Shown piece after piece: positions 36,471 to 45,456 of a stretch of DNA of 64,000 nucleotides. The notes beneath the pieces were generated by a model. That model did no database searches. It worked only from the letters and a program-made list of their open reading frames with translations, and was not told where the DNA came from. Where the stretch lies: assembly GCF_900105925.1 (NCBI RefSeq), contig NZ_LT629791.1:2701278-2765277 (forward strand), read 5' to 3'. Positions within the stretch are counted from its first letter, which is position 1, and every line of letters begins with the position of its first letter. Made by a program: the position numbers and the translations under genes. The stretch comes from Jiangella alkaliphila (GTDB lineage Bacteria; Actinomycetota; Actinomycetes; Jiangellales; Jiangellaceae).

Positions 36471-37545
36471 CGACTTGGTGCGCAATAGAGGTGACGGCAG
36501 GTGATTGCTGGTCACGGCGCGTCGCTGCGGAGCTGATGGGCGGCCGCACAAGATCATGAAGCGGTGTCTAGTCGATCATGGGCTCGTGCGGCCTTGGTTC
36601 ATTCTGCCTTCATCGGGATCTCCCGTCACCACCTGGGTCGCCTCGTGGCCGAGCTGGCCGGGCCATGGGCGGGCCGGCGGGAGTCTGAGCTGGCCCAGCG
36701 CCGTGGCCGACAACGCCGTGGCCGCGCCGAAGGGGCTGGGCGCAAGCACGAGCTGGTCTTCGTCGACCGGGTGATCGTCACGCTGGTCGTGCTGCGGCTG
36801 CAGCTGCCGCATGCCGCGCTGGCCCGGCTGTATGGGGTCGACCGGTCCACGATCACCCGGGCGGTGCGTCAGGTCCGTCCGCTGCTGGCCGGTCGCGGGT
36901 ACGCCGCCCCGGCCGGGGTCCGGCTGCGCACCCTGGCCGACGTGTTCGCCTACGCCGCCCATCACGGGGTCACGCTGCGAATCGACGGCTCGGAGATCCA
37001 GGTCCGCCGCCCGAGAGCGAACCGGCCCGGGCGGCGGGCGTTCGTGTCCGGGAAGAAGCGGCAGAACACGATCAAGTTCACGCCAGATCACCGACGCCCA
37101 TGGGCGGACCTTGTTCGCCGGCGGGTATCGGCCGGGCCGGATGCATGACCAGACCGCGGTCAAAACCGACGGCATCGACGAGCTGCTCGACCTGTACCCG
37201 GGGGTCGAAGCCGAACTCGACGATGGCTACAAAGGCCTGGCCAAGGCCCACCCTGGCCAGGTGCGCATCCCACCGAAGAAGCCTGGCGGCGACGCCACCG
37301 AGAACGACCTCGCCGCCTGGCGAGCAGCCCGCCACGCCCAGTCATCGACCCGGATCTGTGTCGAGCACGGCATCGGCGAACTCAAGCACTGGCGCCCCCT
37401 GCAACGCTGGATCGGCCGCCGCGACGACCTACCCGAGACGATCGCCGCCGTCGCATCGCTGGTCTCCGACCGCGCCGCCGCCCGGTAGCCGAAACAGCCG
37501 ACACCTCAGCCGAGGACGCCCCGATCCCTATTGCGCACAACGTCG
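36471..37545 (+). mobile_element. IS5-family insertion sequence (IS427-like), 1075 bp
   Basis: Imperfect terminal inverted repeats are seen: left CGACTTGGTGCGCAATAGAG, right (reverse complement) CGACGTTGTGCGCAATAGGG. TA dinucleotides flank both ends (36469-36470, 37546-37547), matching a 2-bp TA target duplication as in IS427-like elements. It carries one transposase gene, now frameshifted. Its insertion point is inside the right arm of the long hairpin. Confidence 0.85.
36564..37488 (+). pseudogene. IS5-family DDE transposase, frameshifted
   Basis: The first ~175 residues read in frame from GTG 36564, including the helix-turn-helix LARLYGVDRSTITRAVRQV and the first catalytic Asp (LRIDGSEIQVRRP). 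The rest reads in the +1 frame: ITDAHGRTLFAGGYRPGRMHDQTAVKTDGI with the second Asp, and GIGELKHWRPLQRW with the Glu. The break is at about 37080-37086 (ttcacgccagatc), where one extra C explains the shift. No slippery heptamer is seen, so this looks like a mutation and the element is probably immobile without help. Confidence 0.85.
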
Positions 37546-37573
37546 TAAGAACGGGCAGCTATCAGGGGGACGG

Positions 37574-38020
37574 GGGGAGTGTGGCGCCGGTCCTCACTCG
37601 CGTACGGAGTACCTCACTCGCGTGAGGACCGGATAGCGGCCGGTTCGGCGCCGGGTGTGGTCGTTTGGCGGGTGAGGTGCCTCGGTGGCGGGTGAGGTCA
37701 CGCCGTCGTTGATGGGGGTGGTCGTCCTCGATGTCGGGAGCCGTGGTCTGCGGGGCTCGAGGACGTCTTTTGCCATCGAGGACGACTGTCGGTGTCGAGG
37801 CCGACCGGGCGAATTCCGGCGAACGGCGCAAATGGTCCGGGCTGTGCGGCCAAGAGAATGGGCAGCAGGGGGACGCCCAACTCGGCAAACTCCCCGGCAA
37901 CGCTACGCAGCTCACCCGATTCGCCGAGCGGTGAGCACCTATTGACGGCGAGCGGCGAAAGCCCCTAGCGTACGCCGGAAAGCCCTTACCATCCCATCCA
38001 CCTGCCGCTCTCCGGCTCGT
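37574..38020. other. Gene-free stretch with hairpins and repeats
   Basis: No credible gene. It holds a hairpin at 37587-37632 (CCGGTCCTCAC / GTGAGGACCGG) whose loop repeats CCTCACTCGCG. Two direct copies of GGCGGGTGAGGT occur 20 bp apart (37667, 37687). A 13-bp perfect repeat GTCGTCCTCGATG / CATCGAGGACGAC lies at 37721-37786. A lone copy of the split-hairpin arm (AGAATGGGCAGCAGGGGGAC) is at 37855-37875. A TTGACG at 37942 with a TAGCGT about 18 bp on is a weak promoter candidate for the gene at 38051. Confidence 0.5.
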
Positions 38021-38035
38021 GGGAAGGCGCTTTCC
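38021..38035. promoter_or_regulatory. LacI-type operator before the ThuA gene
   Basis: GGGAAGGCGCTTTCC is a near-perfect palindrome with the central GCGC common to LacI-family sugar repressor sites. It ends 4 nt before the AAGGAGG of the ThuA-domain gene, so a bound repressor would block initiation. A partial second site (GGAAAGCCCTTACC) lies about 45 bp upstream. No LacI gene is in the window. Confidence 0.6.
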
Positions 38036-38050
38036 GGTCAAGGAGGCCCG

Positions 38051-41000
38051 ATGTCCCGGAGCACCCGCCGCCTCACGTCGATCGTCACCGCGCTGGCGTT
38101 GCTGCTGACCGCGCTGGTCGGCGCCGCCACGGCCGCGACCACCGCCGCCGCGCACGAGGAACCGGACGCACCACGGTTCCGCGCGCTCGTGTTCTCCAAG
38201 GTCACGAACTTCTACCATCAGTCGATCCCCGCAGGTCAGGCGCTCATCGAGCAGCTGGGTGCGGAGCACGACTTCGAAGTCGTCACCACCGACGACGCTG
38301 CGATCTTCAACGATGCGGACCTGGCGACGTTCGACGTCGTGGTCTTCAACAACACGAACTCGACCCCGGAGAGCGGCGACCTGCTCAACGCGGACCAGCG
38401 GGCGGCGTTCCAGCGCTACATCCAGGCCGGCGGCGGCTTCACCGGCCTGCACGCGGCGACGGCGGCCGAACGCGACTGGGAGTGGTACGAGGGGCTGGTG
38501 GGATCGATCTTCACCAACCACCCGCCGGGCACCAACCCCGACGGGACGATCAACGGCCGGGTGAAGGTGACCGACCGCGTGCACCCGTCGACGGCGAACC
38601 TGCCGGAGCTCTGGGAGTTCGAGGAGGAGTGGTACAACTGGAACCAGCGCGTCGTCGGTGACGTCCACGTCCTGACCTGGGTCGACACCAAGGTCGGCGT
38701 CTCCGGGCTGACCGAGGGCCCGAACCACCCGTTCTCCTGGTGCCAGATCTACGACGGCGGCCGGTCCTGGTACACCGCGGGCGGCCACTCCGCCGCCGCC
38801 TTCCAGGACGAGCAGTTCGTCGAGCACCTCAAGGGCGGCATCGAGTGGGCCGCCGGTGTCGCGGACGGCGACTGCGGCGGCACCGTCGAGGACAGTTTCG
38901 ACAAGGTGCAGATCGCGTCCAACCCGGCCGACCCGATGGCGCTGGGCTTCCTGAACGAGAACGAGGTCGTCTTCGTCGAGCGGGGCGGCGCGGTGAAGGT
39001 CATCGACCAGTCGACGCTCGGGGTGACGACGGCGGGCACGGTCCCCGTCTACACGCCCGACTCCGACGGCATGCTGGGCATCGCCGTCGACCCGGACTTC
39101 GCGACGAACCGGTGGATCTACCTCACGTATTCGCACGCCACGCAACCCAAGATCCAGATCTCCCGCTTCACCCTGACGCCACAGAACCAGCTGGACCTCG
39201 CCTCCGAGCAGGTGCTGCTGGAGATCCCGACGTACCGGCAGCTGAACCGGTCCGGCGTGCACATGGGCGGCGCGATGGACTTCGACGCGGCCGGCAACCT
39301 GTACGTCTCGATCGGCGACAACATCGACCCGTTCGAGTCGGGCGGTTACGCGCCGATCGACGAGCGCGGCGGCAGGGCGCACTTCGACGCGCAGTCGACG
39401 TCGGCGAACACCAACGACCTGCGCGGCAAGCTGATCCGGATCACGCCCACCGACGACGGCGGCTACACCGTCCCGGACGGCAACCTGTTCGCGCCGGGGA
39501 CGGCGAACGCGCGCCCGGAGATCTACGCGATGGGCTTCCGCAACCCGTTCCGGTTCCGCGTCGACGACGCCACCGGCGACGTCCTGCTCGGTGAGCACTC
39601 GCCCGACGCCCGCAGCGACAGCGCGACCCGCGGCCCGCAGGCGCACGGCGAGTGGAACCTCATCACCGAGGCCGGGAACTACGGCTGGCCGTACTGCATC
39701 GGGCCCAACCGGCCGTTCCACGACTACAACTTCGCGACGGCGACGCCCGGCGCCGCCTTCGACTGCGCGAACCCGGTGAACGACTCGCCGAACAACACCG
39801 GCCTGCGCGAGCTGCCGCCGGTCGTCGGCGCGACGATGTACGAGAACTACGGCGCCACGCCGGCCTGGCCGGAGTTCGGCACCGGCGGCGTCGCACCGCA
39901 CGGCGGCCCGGTCTACAACTACGACGCGGAGCTGGACTCCGACACCAAGTTCCCCGCCTCCTACGACGGCAGGTGGTTCATCGCCGAGTGGGACCGGCGC
40001 TGGATCAAGACGGTCTCCGTCCTGCAGGAGGACCACCAGGGCGATCGCTACCCGTCGGCGTCGGCGGGCGACGTCTACTCCGTCGACCCGTGGGGCATCG
40101 ACCAGACGTGGATCCGGCCGATGGACATGGACTTCGGCCCGGACGGCTCGCTCTACGTCATCGAGTGGGGCAGCAACTTCGGCGGCGCCCTGCGCGGCGA
40201 GCCGAACGACGACTCCGGCATCTACCGCATCGACTACGTCGCCGGCGACCGGCCACCGACGGCGCACGCGGCGGCCACCCCGTCCGACGGCCAGGCGCCG
40301 CTGACCGTCCAGTTCTCCAGCGACGGCAGCGGTCACCCGCAGGGCCTGCCGGTGACCTACGCGTGGGACTTCGGCGACGGCGGCAGCTCCACCGAGCCGA
40401 ACCCGTCGCACGTCTACACCGCCAACGGCACCTACCAGGCCCGGCTCACCGTCACCGACGACGAGGGCCGCGAGGCGCTGGCCGCGGTGCAGGTCGTGGT
40501 CGGCAACACCCGGCCCGTGGTGACGGTCGAGCTGCCACCCGACGGCGGGTTCTTCGAATTCGGCGACCTCGTGCCGTACGAGGTGTCGGTCGAGGACGCC
40601 GAGGACGGGTCGATCGCCGACGGCGGCATCGCCTGCGAGGACGTACTGGTGCAGACGCTGCTCGGCCACGACGAGCACGCGCATCCGCTGGACACCGTCG
40701 AGGGTTGCGAGGGCGTCGTCCCGACCATGACCGACGGCGGCCACGGCGGCGACGTCAACCTGTACTACGTACTCGAGGGCGTCTACGTCGACCGCGGCGG
40801 CGAGGGCGTCGGCACGCTGACCGGCGCGTCGGGCGTGCAGCTGCGCACCAAGCGCACCGAGGCCGAGTACGTCGACGGCAACAACGGCGTCACGCCACTG
40901 GCCCGGGCCGGCGCCAGTGCCGGCGTCCGGCTGGGCGAGATCCGGCCGGGCGACTGGGTGTCGTACGACCCGGTGAGCTTCCACGGCATCGACTCAGTCA

Positions 41001-42421
41001 CCGTCGGCGCGTCGTCGGGCGGCCAGGGCGGCGTCATCGAGTTCCGCAAGGACGCGCCCGACGGCGAGGTGCTCGGCAGCGTCGAGGTGCTCAGCAACGG
41101 CAGCTGGGAGGTCGTCCAGGAGCTGGACGCCGAGCTGGCCGACCCGGGCGGCTCGTTCGAGCTGTTCATGGTCTTCCAGGCCCGCGCCGGCTACACGCCC
41201 AGCGGCCCGGACCTGCTCTCCGTCGACTGGCTGCGGTTCAACGGCATGGGCGTGGCGGACCCGTCCGCGCCGGTGGTGACGGCGTCGGCGTCGCCCGCCG
41301 CCGGGCCGGCGCCGCTGGAGGTGACCTTCACCGGCAGCGCGACCAGCCCGGCCGGCCGCGAGATCGTGTCGTACGCGTGGGACTTCGGCGACGGCGGGAC
41401 GGCCACCGGTACGACGGCGACGCACACCTACGCGGCGCCGGGCTCGTACGAGGCGGTGCTGACGGCGACCGACAGCGCCGGCAGCGTCGGCCGGGCCGAG
41501 GTGGCCGTCGAGGTCGAGGAGCCGCCATCGGAGTGCCCGGTCCGCGACGACGAGTTCGACGGCGCCGCGCTGGACACCTGCCGGTGGTCGCGGATCGTCC
41601 GTGAGGCGGCCGCCGACTACCGCGTCGCCGGCGGCCGGCTCTGGGTGCGGACGACGTCGGGCGGCAACTTCGGCGCCAACAACAACCCGCCCGTGCAGAA
41701 CCAGTTCCTCCAGCCGGTCGACCCGGACGAGGACTGGCTGATCCAGACCAAGGTGCACGCGCCGCTGGCGCACCGGTTCCAGCAGGTCGGGCTGCAGTAC
41801 TACGAGGACGACGGCGACTACGTGAAGCTGGACCTCGTCGCCGACAACCAGCCCGGCCAGCCGCGGACGCTGCGGGTGGAGCTGCGCTCGGAGACCGGCG
41901 ACGTGCCGTCGACGACGCAGCCGAACCTGCAGCCGGCGCCGGCCAACCCCGGCGACGAGTGGTGGTTCCGGCTGCAGAAGTCCGGCACGACGTACACCGG
42001 CTGGGTCAGCGTCGACGGCGTCACGTGGATCGAGATGCCGGGGACGGTGCAGAACACCGCGATCACCGATGGCGGGATCGGTCCGCTGCACCAGGGCCGG
42101 ACGCAGACGGCGCCGGTCGAGGTCGGCTTCGACCACTTCAAGGTGAACCCGGAGGACGAGCCGGCCGCCTGCCCGACGCCCGACGCGCGGGCCACCGTGG
42201 TGGTCGGCGGGGTCGACAGCGGGGTGCCGAACCGGACGCTGCCCGACGGCTGCACCATCGGCGACCGCATCCTCGACGACGAGCAGTGGGCCGCCAGCGG
42301 CGAGTTCGTCCGCCACGTCGGCGAGGTGCTCGACCAGCCCGACGTCGCGGCGCTGATCACGCCGCGGGAGCGCGGCGCCATCGTCCGGGCCGCCGCCGGG
42401 AGTGACGTCGGCTCGTCCTGA
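38051..42421 (+). CDS. Secreted ThuA / sugar-dehydrogenase / PKD multidomain protein
   Basis: 1456 residues, ATG 5 nt after AAGGAGG. Signal peptide about 1-34. A ThuA-like (trehalose-utilisation, class I glutamine-amidotransferase-like) domain at about 42-270 starts FRALVFSKVTNFYHQSI. A beta-propeller of the glucose/sorbosone dehydrogenase family covers about 285-735 (DGMLGIAVDPDF, RSGVHMGGAMDFD, GFRNPFRFRVD). Then come a PKD domain (YAWDFGDGG), a CBM6-like module, a second PKD, a concanavalin-like module (about 1165-1375) and a C-terminal helical domain. It probably oxidises or binds extracellular saccharides. Fusions of this order are known in actinomycetes and Bacteroidetes, but the substrate is unknown. 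Stand-alone transcription unit. Confidence 0.85.
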   Translation: MSRSTRRLTSIVTALALLLTALVGAATAATTAAAHEEPDAPRFRALVFSKVTNFYHQSIPAGQALIEQLGAEHDFEVVTTDDAAIFNDADLATFDVVVFNNTNSTPESGDLLNADQRAAFQRYIQAGGGFTGLHAATAAERDWEWYEGLVGSIFTNHPPGTNPDGTINGRVKVTDRVHPSTANLPELWEFEEEWYNWNQRVVGDVHVLTWVDTKVGVSGLTEGPNHPFSWCQIYDGGRSWYTAGGHSAAAFQDEQFVEHLKGGIEWAAGVADGDCGGTVEDSFDKVQIASNPADPMALGFLNENEVVFVERGGAVKVIDQSTLGVTTAGTVPVYTPDSDGMLGIAVDPDFATNRWIYLTYSHATQPKIQISRFTLTPQNQLDLASEQVLLEIPTYRQLNRSGVHMGGAMDFDAAGNLYVSIGDNIDPFESGGYAPIDERGGRAHFDAQSTSANTNDLRGKLIRITPTDDGGYTVPDGNLFAPGTANARPEIYAMGFRNPFRFRVDDATGDVLLGEHSPDARSDSATRGPQAHGEWNLITEAGNYGWPYCIGPNRPFHDYNFATATPGAAFDCANPVNDSPNNTGLRELPPVVGATMYENYGATPAWPEFGTGGVAPHGGPVYNYDAELDSDTKFPASYDGRWFIAEWDRRWIKTVSVLQEDHQGDRYPSASAGDVYSVDPWGIDQTWIRPMDMDFGPDGSLYVIEWGSNFGGALRGEPNDDSGIYRIDYVAGDRPPTAHAAATPSDGQAPLTVQFSSDGSGHPQGLPVTYAWDFGDGGSSTEPNPSHVYTANGTYQARLTVTDDEGREALAAVQVVVGNTRPVVTVELPPDGGFFEFGDLVPYEVSVEDAEDGSIADGGIACEDVLVQTLLGHDEHAHPLDTVEGCEGVVPTMTDGGHGGDVNLYYVLEGVYVDRGGEGVGTLTGASGVQLRTKRTEAEYVDGNNGVTPLARAGASAGVRLGEIRPGDWVSYDPVSFHGIDSVTVGASSGGQGGVIEFRKDAPDGEVLGSVEVLSNGSWEVVQELDAELADPGGSFELFMVFQARAGYTPSGPDLLSVDWLRFNGMGVADPSAPVVTASASPAAGPAPLEVTFTGSATSPAGREIVSYAWDFGDGGTATGTTATHTYAAPGSYEAVLTATDSAGSVGRAEVAVEVEEPPSECPVRDDEFDGAALDTCRWSRIVREAAADYRVAGGRLWVRTTSGGNFGANNNPPVQNQFLQPVDPDEDWLIQTKVHAPLAHRFQQVGLQYYEDDGDYVKLDLVADNQPGQPRTLRVELRSETGDVPSTTQPNLQPAPANPGDEWWFRLQKSGTTYTGWVSVDGVTWIEMPGTVQNTAITDGGIGPLHQGRTQTAPVEVGFDHFKVNPEDEPAACPTPDARATVVVGGVDSGVPNRTLPDGCTIGDRILDDEQWAASGEFVRHVGEVLDQPDVAALITPRERGAIVRAAAGSDVGSS

Positions 42422-42424
42422 ACC

Positions 42425-42470
42425 ACCGGCCCGGGTCCGCCGCCTGCCGGGGTGGCGGACCCGGGCCGGT
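42425..42470. terminator. Bidirectional terminator between ThuA gene and EcfT gene
   Basis: A perfect 17-bp stem (42425-42441 with 42454-42470) has a 12-nt loop. It lies 3 bp after the plus-strand stop and touches the stop of the convergent EcfT gene, so it can serve both. Confidence 0.88.
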
Positions 42471-43276
42471 CAGGACAGGACGGGGGACCAGGCGCCGACG
42501 GCGACGGCGGCGGTGACGGCGAGCGCCGTCAGCAGGGCGGACGCGGCCACCAGCGCCGCGTCCGCGCGGCCGAACACCGGCCGGCGGGCGCTCGTGCGGT
42601 GCGCCGACGCCGCGAACCCGCGGGCGTCCATGGCGACGGCCAGGTGCGTCCCACGTCGCACCGCTCCGACCAGCAGCGCGAACAGCCGGCCGCCGAGCAC
42701 CGTCAGCGCACGCAGCGGGTTGCGGTCGCCGCCCAGGCCGCGCGCCCGCCGGGCTCGTCCGAGCACCTCCCACTCGGCGGCCAGCAGCGGCGCCAGCCGG
42801 AACGCGGCCAGCGACCCGTAGGCGAACCGGGCCGGCACGCGCAGGTGCCGGACCAGCGAGTCGGCGAGGTCGACCGGGTCGATGGTCAGCACCGCCAGCA
42901 CGCCGGGCAGCGCGATCGCCGCGACCCGCAGGCCGGCCGTCGCGCCGGTCGCCAGGCTCTCGGTCGTCACCAGCAGCGACCCGGCGTCGAGCAGCGTCTC
43001 GCCGCCCTTGCGCTCGGTGAACACCGCGTTCCCGAGCGTCACCATGACGACCGCCAGCCCGAGCGGCCACAGCCGGCGCAGCAGCCCAGGCCAGCCGACG
43101 CCCCACGCCGGCACCGAGACCAGCCAGGCGGTCAGCAGCAGCCCCGACGACACCGGGTCGACGCTGACCAGTAGCGCCAGCGACGGGACGACGGCGGCCG
43201 CCAGCTTCGCGACCGAGTTCCGGCGGGCCAGCAGGGCGGCCGGGTCGGTGGTCAGGTGGGTCTGCAGCAGCGTCAC
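42470..43276 (-). CDS. ykoC: ECF transporter transmembrane subunit (EcfT/YkoC)
   Basis: 268 residues from GTG 43276, which overlaps the ATPase stop by 4 bp. About five to six hydrophobic helices and the EcfT coupling motifs with the A-R-G triplet: LGRARRARGLGG near 186 and VAMDARGFAAS near 228. The subunit links the ATPases to the substrate-binding S component. Last gene of the ykoEDC-type operon under TPP riboswitch control. Confidence 0.9.
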   Translation of the reverse strand: MTLLQTHLTTDPAALLARRNSVAKLAAAVVPSLALLVSVDPVSSGLLLTAWLVSVPAWGVGWPGLLRRLWPLGLAVVMVTLGNAVFTERKGGETLLDAGSLLVTTESLATGATAGLRVAAIALPGVLAVLTIDPVDLADSLVRHLRVPARFAYGSLAAFRLAPLLAAEWEVLGRARRARGLGGDRNPLRALTVLGGRLFALLVGAVRRGTHLAVAMDARGFAASAHRTSARRPVFGRADAALVAASALLTALAVTAAVAVGAWSPVLS

Positions 43277-44754
43277 GACACCACCTCCGACGTCCCGGCC
43301 ACCAGAGCGCCGCCGGACACCGACACCCGCACGTCGGCCAGTGCACCGGCGAACGCCTCGTCGTGCGTCACCGCCACGATCGCCGTCCCACCCGCCCGCA
43401 ACCCCACACACAGCTCGAGCAGCTCCGCCCACGTCCGCGCGTCCTGGCCGAACGTCGGCTCGTCCATCACCAGCAGGTCCGGCGCGGTCGCCAGCATCGC
43501 CGCCACCGACAGCCGCCGTTTCTCGCCGCCTGACAGCGTGAACGGGTTCGCACCGGCCAGCCGCGTGAGCCGCAGCCGCGCCAGCAGCTCGTCGGCCCGC
43601 CGCGCCGCCTCGTCCGCGGGGACCCCGGCCCGCCGCGGCCCGACCAGCAGCTCGTCGCGGGCGGTGCGCGTGACGAACTGGTGCTCGGGGTCCTGGAAGA
43701 CCGTCCCGACGCGGCGGCACAGGTCCCGCGGCCGCCAGCGGTGCAGCGGCCGGTCCGGGCCGCCGGCGACCCGCACGTCGCCGCTGTCCGGCGGCAGCAG
43801 GCCGGCCAGCAGCATCGCGAGCGTCGACTTGCCGCTGCCGTTCGGCCCGGTGACGGCGACCGCGGTGCCGCGCCGCACCGACAGCGACGCCGACGACAGC
43901 GCCGGCCGCCGCGTGCGCGGATACGTCAGGCTCAGGTCGCGCGCGGTCAGCACGACGTCGCCGCCGGGGCCGGGCCGGAACGGGGGAGCGGCCGGGCCCC
44001 ACGGCGCCGGCACCCACACCCCGGCCGCGGCCAGCGACGCGCCACGCCGGCCGAACACGTCGGCCGGCGGCCCGTCGTCGGCCACTCCGCCGCCCGGCTC
44101 CAGCACGACGACGCGGTCGACCAGTCCGGCGGCGGCGTCGACCCGGTGCTCGACCATCAGCAGCGTCGTCCCGGCTCCGGCCAGGGCGGACGAGACGGCG
44201 CCCAGCACGGTCGCCGTCCCCGCCGGGTCGAGGTTCGCCGTCGGCTCGTCCAGCACGAGCACGGACGGGCGCCGGACCAGCGCGCCGGCCAGCGCCAGCC
44301 GCTGCTGCTCGCCGCCGGACAGCGCCGCCGTCGGGCGGTCGCGGCCATGCTCGAACCCGACCCGCGCGAGCGCCGCGTCCACCCGCGGCCAGATCTCCTC
44401 GGCCGGCACGCCGGCGTTCTCGAGGCCGAACGCGACGTCGTCGCCGGAGCGCGACATCACCAGCGACGCCTCCGGGTCCTGCAGCAGCATCCCGACGCGG
44501 TCCCGTGCGGCCGCCGCGGGCGCCCCGTCGACCTCGATCGACCCTTCGACCTCGGCCGCCGTCTCCGGGTCGAGCAGCCCGGCGACCGCGCGCAGCAGCG
44601 TCGACTTGCCGGCGCCCGAAGGGCCGACCAGCAGCACGCGCTCACCGGCGGCGACGTCCAGGTCGACGCCGCGGCAGGCCCACGCCTTCCGGCCGGCGTA
44701 GCGCCAGCCGAACCCGCGGATCCGGACCGCGGCGCCGCCGTCTGACGGCGTCAT
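43273..44754 (-). CDS. ykoD: ECF transporter ATPase, two fused ABC domains (YkoD)
   Basis: 493 residues from ATG 44754. Each half has a complete ATPase set. Half 1: GPSGAGKS, LSGGEQQRLALAGAL, VLVLDEPTANLD. Half 2: GPNGSGKS, LSGGEKRRLSVAAML, LLVMDEPTFGQD. This is the YkoD architecture, in which EcfA and EcfA' are one chain. It powers uptake of hydroxymethylpyrimidine/thiamine with YkoE and YkoC. It starts within the stop codon of the YkoE gene. Confidence 0.93.
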   Translation of the reverse strand: MTPSDGGAAVRIRGFGWRYAGRKAWACRGVDLDVAAGERVLLVGPSGAGKSTLLRAVAGLLDPETAAEVEGSIEVDGAPAAAARDRVGMLLQDPEASLVMSRSGDDVAFGLENAGVPAEEIWPRVDAALARVGFEHGRDRPTAALSGGEQQRLALAGALVRRPSVLVLDEPTANLDPAGTATVLGAVSSALAGAGTTLLMVEHRVDAAAGLVDRVVVLEPGGGVADDGPPADVFGRRGASLAAAGVWVPAPWGPAAPPFRPGPGGDVVLTARDLSLTYPRTRRPALSSASLSVRRGTAVAVTGPNGSGKSTLAMLLAGLLPPDSGDVRVAGGPDRPLHRWRPRDLCRRVGTVFQDPEHQFVTRTARDELLVGPRRAGVPADEAARRADELLARLRLTRLAGANPFTLSGGEKRRLSVAAMLATAPDLLVMDEPTFGQDARTWAELLELCVGLRAGGTAIVAVTHDEAFAGALADVRVSVSGGALVAGTSEVVS

Positions 44755-45353
44755 CAGATCTCGTTCTGCGCGCGGCCGGCGGCGAACGGCGCGAGTGCGC
44801 CCGTGCGGGCCAGCGCCCGCACCAGCAGCCAGGCCAGCACGCCGGCGGCCACCCCGGCCACCACCGCGCACCCGGTGTAGACGACCTTCCAGTCCCAGGA
44901 GTACGTGGGGACATAGGTGACGATCTCGTAGAGCCCCATCGCGAGCCCGGCGCCGCCGCCGGCCAGCACCGCCGCGCCGAGCCCCCAGCGGCGATAGACC
45001 AGCAGAGCCAGAACGACCTCCGCGCCGAGCCCCTGCCACACGCCGGACAGGAACACCGACAGCCCCCACGCCGAGCCGAAGAACATCGACACGGTGGCGG
45101 CCAGCACCTCCGTGTACAGCGCGGCGCCGGGCCGCCGGACCACCAGCGCCCCCAGCACGGCCGGGATCAGCCAGACGCCGGAGGCCAGCGGCGCGATCGG
45201 CAGCGCGCCCAGCGGTGCGTTGATCACGGAGTACAGCAGGTTGTTCCAGACGGCGAAGACCACGCCGAACACGACGCCGATGACGGACGCGACGACGATG
45301 TCGACGGTGCGCCACCGGTGCCGTCGCAGCTGGGCGGTTTCCGTCTCGCTCAT
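44754..45353 (-). CDS. ykoE: ECF substrate-binding subunit YkoE (HMP/thiamine)
   Basis: 199 residues, five to six transmembrane helices. VVFGVVFAVWNNLLYSVINAPLG at about 28-50 and MFFGSAWGLSVFLSGVWQGLGAEV (about 90-113) are YkoE hallmarks. It binds the thiamine precursor hydroxymethylpyrimidine or thiamine itself. It is the first gene of the operon, about 100 bp after a TPP riboswitch, which is strong support for the substrate class. The fourth Bacillus gene, ykoF, is absent. Confidence 0.93.
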   Translation of the reverse strand: MSETETAQLRRHRWRTVDIVVASVIGVVFGVVFAVWNNLLYSVINAPLGALPIAPLASGVWLIPAVLGALVVRRPGAALYTEVLAATVSMFFGSAWGLSVFLSGVWQGLGAEVVLALLVYRRWGLGAAVLAGGGAGLAMGLYEIVTYVPTYSWDWKVVYTGCAVVAGVAAGVLAWLLVRALARTGALAPFAAGRAQNEI

Positions 45354-45405
45354 CGGACAGCTCCTCTCGTACGGTGTACGACGAGGGGCCTCGAAGACGT
45401 GACAC

Positions 45406-45441
45406 AGCGCGCCGCCACGGGACCCTGCCCGTGGGACGCGC
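45406..45441 (-). promoter_or_regulatory. Hairpin between TPP riboswitch and ykoE (expression platform)
   Basis: CCACGGG (45415-45421) pairs with CCCGTGG (45428-45434), extended by AGCGCG/CGCGCT outside small bulges. It lies 18 nt downstream of the aptamer on the minus strand. It is probably the terminator or anti-terminator switch; which one cannot be decided by eye. Confidence 0.55.
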
Positions 45442-45456
45442 TGCTGCGGTCGAGGT

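Larger units (their letters stand above)
36353..37573. repeat. Long hairpin element split by an IS
   Basis: If the IS (36471-37545) and one TA are removed, the flanks form a long imperfect palindrome. The outer arm 36353-36378 (CCGTCCCCCTG..CTGCCCATTTTCTTA) pairs with 37548-37573. The inner arm 36379-36402 (GCCGGGGAC...CAAGTCC) pairs with 36442-36466 around a ~39-nt loop. The arms total about 50 bp each. The outer-arm sequence occurs a third time, alone, at 37855-37875. The element has no ORF; it could be a non-autonomous mobile element or a structured RNA. Confidence 0.7.

Noticed and set aside
37562-40984. 1140-residue minus-strand ORF
   Set aside because: Antisense to the ThuA gene, low complexity; the real gene has signal peptide, ribosome site and domains.
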